Shown here: positions 60,121 through 64,000 of the stretch, piece by piece
How the letters are laid out: each line of letters opens with the position of its first letter
How positions within the stretch are numbered: position 1 is the first letter of the stretch
NCBI GenBank assembly: GCA_921293015.1
Contig: OV121087.1
Location: 41,526,630-41,590,629, forward strand
Origin: Phorcus lineatus
Lineage: Eukaryota > Mollusca > Gastropoda > Trochida > Trochidae
Reading direction: 5' to 3'
Length of the DNA stretch: 64,000 nt
Translations under genes and position numbers: made by a program
The notes under the pieces: model-generated
What the model saw: the letters and a program-made list of their open reading frames with translations, nothing else
Told to the model about the DNA's origin: nothing
The model's database searches: none

Positions 60121-60388
60121 AGGCAAGGAATTACCATGAATTGTCATGAAACATGAATTACCAATGGCCTCACACGTTCCCCCAAGGTCCTCTGTTTCTA
60201 CGTCAATAAAAGATCTGAATGTAAGATAATGATACATTCTAGAATCATGATTAGGTTGAATTACTAAGTTTTTAGTAGTGCGTAAACCAATCGTGCTATC
60301 CTTTAGGTTACTCTTTTGTGATATTAAACAAACATCTAGACCAAAAAATTATCACCTTTGTTCCTTTACAACTCTACGACATTGTTTA

Positions 60389-61531
60389 TCACACATAAAC
60401 TAATTCTCTGGGGACCCCTGTGCAGTACTTTATGGCACTCTCTTGTCGTTTACAAACACTTACACAGTAAGAAATGTATCCATTCTTTTCACTGACGACA
60501 TGTCCTTTGTCAAATAATGCCTCTTCAGAGAATTGTGCTAATATCCAGGACAGCAGAAGTAACCGTGGTTGGTCTTGTAAATAATATTTTATCCTCTTCT
60601 TCAAGATAATTCCTGTGTCAATTAATATCCCTCCTGGGACGATCCTCTTAGACCTGTGATAGTTGCCGGAGTTTCAATATTCTCAAGAGGCTGTTGAAAC
60701 ATAACAGTGCAGTTATTCAAATATGCATAATTCTCTTGGGCTTCTTCCTCGGTCCATATGAGAAATTCCAAAATATGAACATTGAATATAAACTGTCCAT
60801 TTATTCCAATTTCGTCCATTACCATTGGCAATCATTTGGAAGATAGGCAAAATCCTTTGACTCTGAGCTTCGCGAAACAATGTAACAATACGTAGACTTT
60901 TCAATATCTAGTGCATGCTTGGTAAAGAATTTGCACTTCGCTCAATAAATAAGAAAATAATAAGTTAATTGTCTTAACAAGTCTCCTTGGAAACCAACTT
61001 GGTATTCACATAAACCAATATAGATGTCGTCTCTTTCGCTGACACACACTGACAATACTCTTCTTCAGAGCGCTAACTAATATCAAAACTCTCATCTCGT
61101 CACAACCCTCCCGACCAATCTTGTATCATGCTATAGTTGTTCAGGGTCTTGTGACTGCTCACAAGCGAGTGTCAATATGTATATTGAATAGTGCTTCATT
61201 CAGAGTTAAGGCTATTGATTTCCGTTGACTGATTTTGTGTTCTGTTGCTGAAGCGCTCCTGACAACTCCATACATCAATAAACTTCCACTATCACCGACA
61301 CATGAGACACAACATGTTTCAGTGTTGGGCCATGGCTTGGGAATCGTATGCACGAATGGTTCTGAACAAACAAGATGACAGGTGATTAGAATACTCAAAC
61401 GCATTTACATTAGTTAAAGTTGAAAGAACCTGTTTGGCTTTTACAAAAGAAGCAAGTAAAGCTTCTAATGACATGATCCCCATACTGCATTTGCGATATA
61501 GCAACTCTTTATAATGTGTCACAAAACACAT
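60389..61531 (-). pseudogene. Decayed coding region, unidentified
   Basis: Successive minus-strand frames with protein-like composition run from 61531 (MCFVTHYKELLYRKCSMGIM..., NAFEYSNHLSSCLFRTIRAY) through a shifted frame (CCVSCVGDSGSLLMYGVVRS...), a gap, then GINGQFIFNVHILEFLIWTE... and ILKKRIKYYLQDQPRLLLLS...YCVSVCKRQESAIKYCTG ending at 60389. Each switch needs a one-base shift, so the gene is broken or includes short introns I could not place. A stretch near 60520-60546 recurs at 61060-61085, suggesting internal duplication. No family recognised. Confidence 0.35.
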
Positions 61532-63790
61532 TTGTATTTAAGAGAAGATAATAAGATAATGAATTGTATTGTTTGTACCTGCTTCGTTTCTGTTGATGAA
61601 TATTATTATTTATAAAAAAGTAAATCGTGTCTAGACACTTGTTAACATGACGACTATGTAAAGTTAACATTTTTAACAAGCTATTCCATTGTTAACTTTT
61701 AATCATTAATAATATCATCATCATCCTCATTATTATTGTTGTTACTATCATTTGTAGGATAAGTAACAATCTTTTTTAATAAAGATGCATTCATGTGATT
61801 TTGATCGCGAAGAAGGAAAAGGTTATCTTCAGATCTGATTGTCTATTCATATATCAATGATAATGATAATAATGCACTTTTTATAATATATATAATAATA
61901 TTATAATATCATAATAAATATACTTTTTGGAATGAATAATACTTTAAATTATTCATTTTCAATTAAGGTAATCCTGGAAACTTCTGCAACATTATTAATG
62001 CCAAATGAAAATATAGATTTGCAATTTATTGCTTATCAAATACGATTACAACACACATTTATAAAACAAATGTAACCAAAGGGTTAAACACATATCCTTT
62101 GATATTCGATTCCACAAACCCACCTGATCATATTGTTTTAAACTTTTTTTAGAGTTTACAAGGCAGTAATTGAATCAATCATCTGTCTTCAGTCGACCAC
62201 AGGTAATTCACTAAGATAACTATTTTAAGATGACCATATGTGAAGATAAAAGTAGATTTAAGTGTTATTTTATTTCCAATGTCAACAAAAGAACCCTTTA
62301 CTTCAGCCGATAATGACTCGTTAAACAGACAAACACTCTCCAGATATTGTTGGCATAATTTTATTGTTCTCATTGTACTTCATTTTGTTACGGTAGTTAA
62401 TCTCATTATTAACACATGATTTATTGTTGACAATCGCATTAGTTAAAGTTTCTGCACACGCAACCTTATCATCAATAGTGTGGTTGCGACTCATTATAAA
62501 AACTGCTGAAGCTTAAACTATCTTATTCATCTATGTCAGGAATTATTCTCAAATTGTTTTGATGTCCATTTTATGAATTGAAGGCCAGACATTAGTTGAC
62601 GACAAGCACTAACAATTACTGATTTTATCGATGCTAGTGCAACGTCTAGAAAACTAGGCACATGATCTATTTTGTGATGAGTCAGCATATGCATATTCAA
62701 CAACAAAGTCAAACTATTGTAGATGTAGGCGAAGCGAAACCTCTATCCATTGAATGAGGAGTAACTTATCACTGCACGGGGTTATGTGGTCCACTGATTA
62801 AAGCAGATATTTTGTGTCGACTAATTAATGATTTGCCATTCTTGTGGTAATTGATAAGTAGTGTGTGTCGATTGGAAAACTACCATTCACAATGGTACCA
62901 TTCTTTGCACGTTCACTATCATATACTTCTAATTTACCAGGAGTCATTACTTTCATACGAATGCTGATGGTGTTTGGTTGTGACAGGAATCTAAAATCAA
63001 ATTAAGACATCGAAATTAATAATGCAACAACATAGGAAATAAGTCTGTAAAAAATTAGTTGACCTTTTGATACATTATGATATTCTCATATAGGGCTGTG
63101 CTGCACGTCAAGCATGCATGATTCACGTGAAACGTAAACCTTAATAAAGTGAAAGCAAGATTTTTCCTGATTGCGATTAGAGCTTCGGTTTATCAATATA
63201 AATTCGATGTTCATCCAATATTGACATGAAACGTCGGTAATTGCCTGAGGCTACACGGTGGGAGATTAATCGCAGTAGAATTGCTGGAATGTCCCTTTGG
63301 ACGCGAGATAGAGCACCTTGATTCATCACTTCCAAAACTGTGAGGATAGGGCATTGTTTCAGCTTGTTAAGCGCGAATCAAAGGGCCACTGTGTATGTTT
63401 CATAATTTGTACAAGGCTAACGAGCCTAAATCCAAATGGTTCTGAGTGAAACTTAAGATTGCCAAAAATGCCACAGTATAATATTTTCTTGTTATCAATG
63501 GTACTCGAAAACACTAATGAAGTTTTAAGAAGTTGAAATTCTTTATCCAATTTGCAGGTAATTTGATTACATGACTTACCTTACACTTCCAGCCAACTTT
63601 ATTATTTGTGTCTGCTGTAGATAAATATTTACATTTACATTTGAGTCATAAGCACGTGCAATGGCCTGATTTTATCGATCATAAATTACGAATTTAATCT
63701 GATTATTGTCACGTAATCTACTGAAGAGTATTCAGATGCTGAAACAATCGTTACTTCTCTATAAATTAAGACCATTTATAAAATTTTAAA
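61532..63790. other. Noncoding AT-rich stretch
   Basis: No supported gene, RNA or element. Confidence 0.4.
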
Positions 63791-63799
63791 ACCAACCAT

Positions 63800-64000
63800 A
63801 CTCCGCGCCACATTGAGGCAACATTTGTTACCAGCGAGAGTGATCTCCGACAAAAATAGAATAGACTGAAAGCGGCAGGATACAGGGAGAGAAGACCGAG
63901 CATGCGGCCCAAACAAAAAAGACGTCACCTTCTCTAGGCAAGAAGAGAGCAAAGATTTACCCGCATTATTCAGGAGACGGTTCCATTTTGGGGATGGTCA
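63800..64000 (+). mobile_element. Possible Tc1-like transposase fragment at the window edge
   Basis: GC content rises and one frame reads RLKAAGYRERRPSMRPKQKR, reminiscent of the Tc1 linker 'RL..AG...RRP'. Stops interrupt it and the window ends before any catalytic motif. Assignment is tentative. Confidence 0.25.

Overview
This is an AT-rich animal nuclear window, very probably from a lophotrochozoan and most likely a gastropod mollusc. The reasons are genes split by GT-AG introns, small intronless class A GPCRs, an IgGFc-binding-domain gene, a TNF-receptor-like gene, Tc1 (DD34E) transposons, a non-LTR retrotransposon, and SINE-like repeats whose 'gtgag..tggtgtttaacgccgctttcaa' and 'gtgcgctatataaatacc' segments resemble molluscan repeats. 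There are no operons, no CRISPR array and no rRNA. The species assignment is inference.

Layout. 1-12.8 kb: mostly noncoding. It holds a palindromic repeat, a degenerate GATCC-rich repeat fused to a short ORF, an internally deleted Tc1 copy (4.7-5.5 kb), a hammerhead-ribozyme-like motif between microsatellites (6.1 kb) and a SINE-like repeat (7.8-8.2 kb). 12.8-14.4 kb: a nearly complete Tc1 element with one frameshift. 17.6-18.6 kb and 36.1-37.0 kb: two paralogous intronless GPCR genes on the minus strand. 22.1-30.5 kb: a TNFR-like membrane protein gene on the plus strand, interrupted by a 6.4-kb transposon (23048-29436) with ~545-bp near-identical terminal inverted repeats and a perfect 8-bp target duplication. 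The transposon carries spliced-gene-like exons on its minus strand. 40.0-43.0 kb: a 3.0-kb foldback element with TTAA at both ends. 46.9-57.4 kb: a three-exon gene on the minus strand for a secreted or membrane-anchored IgGFc-binding-domain protein; its 8.1-kb first intron hosts a decayed LINE (51.6-56.3 kb). 60.4-61.5 kb: a decayed coding region on the minus strand. The right edge has a possible Tc1-like fragment.

Functional reading (inference): the host genes I can name (two GPCRs, a TNFR-like receptor, an IgGFc-binding-domain protein) all look like cell-surface proteins of sensing or innate-defence type. The rest is mobile-element material of many kinds and ages. The best exon models (IgGFc and TNFR-like) rest on matching splice phases and domain content read by eye; no alignment or expression data were available.
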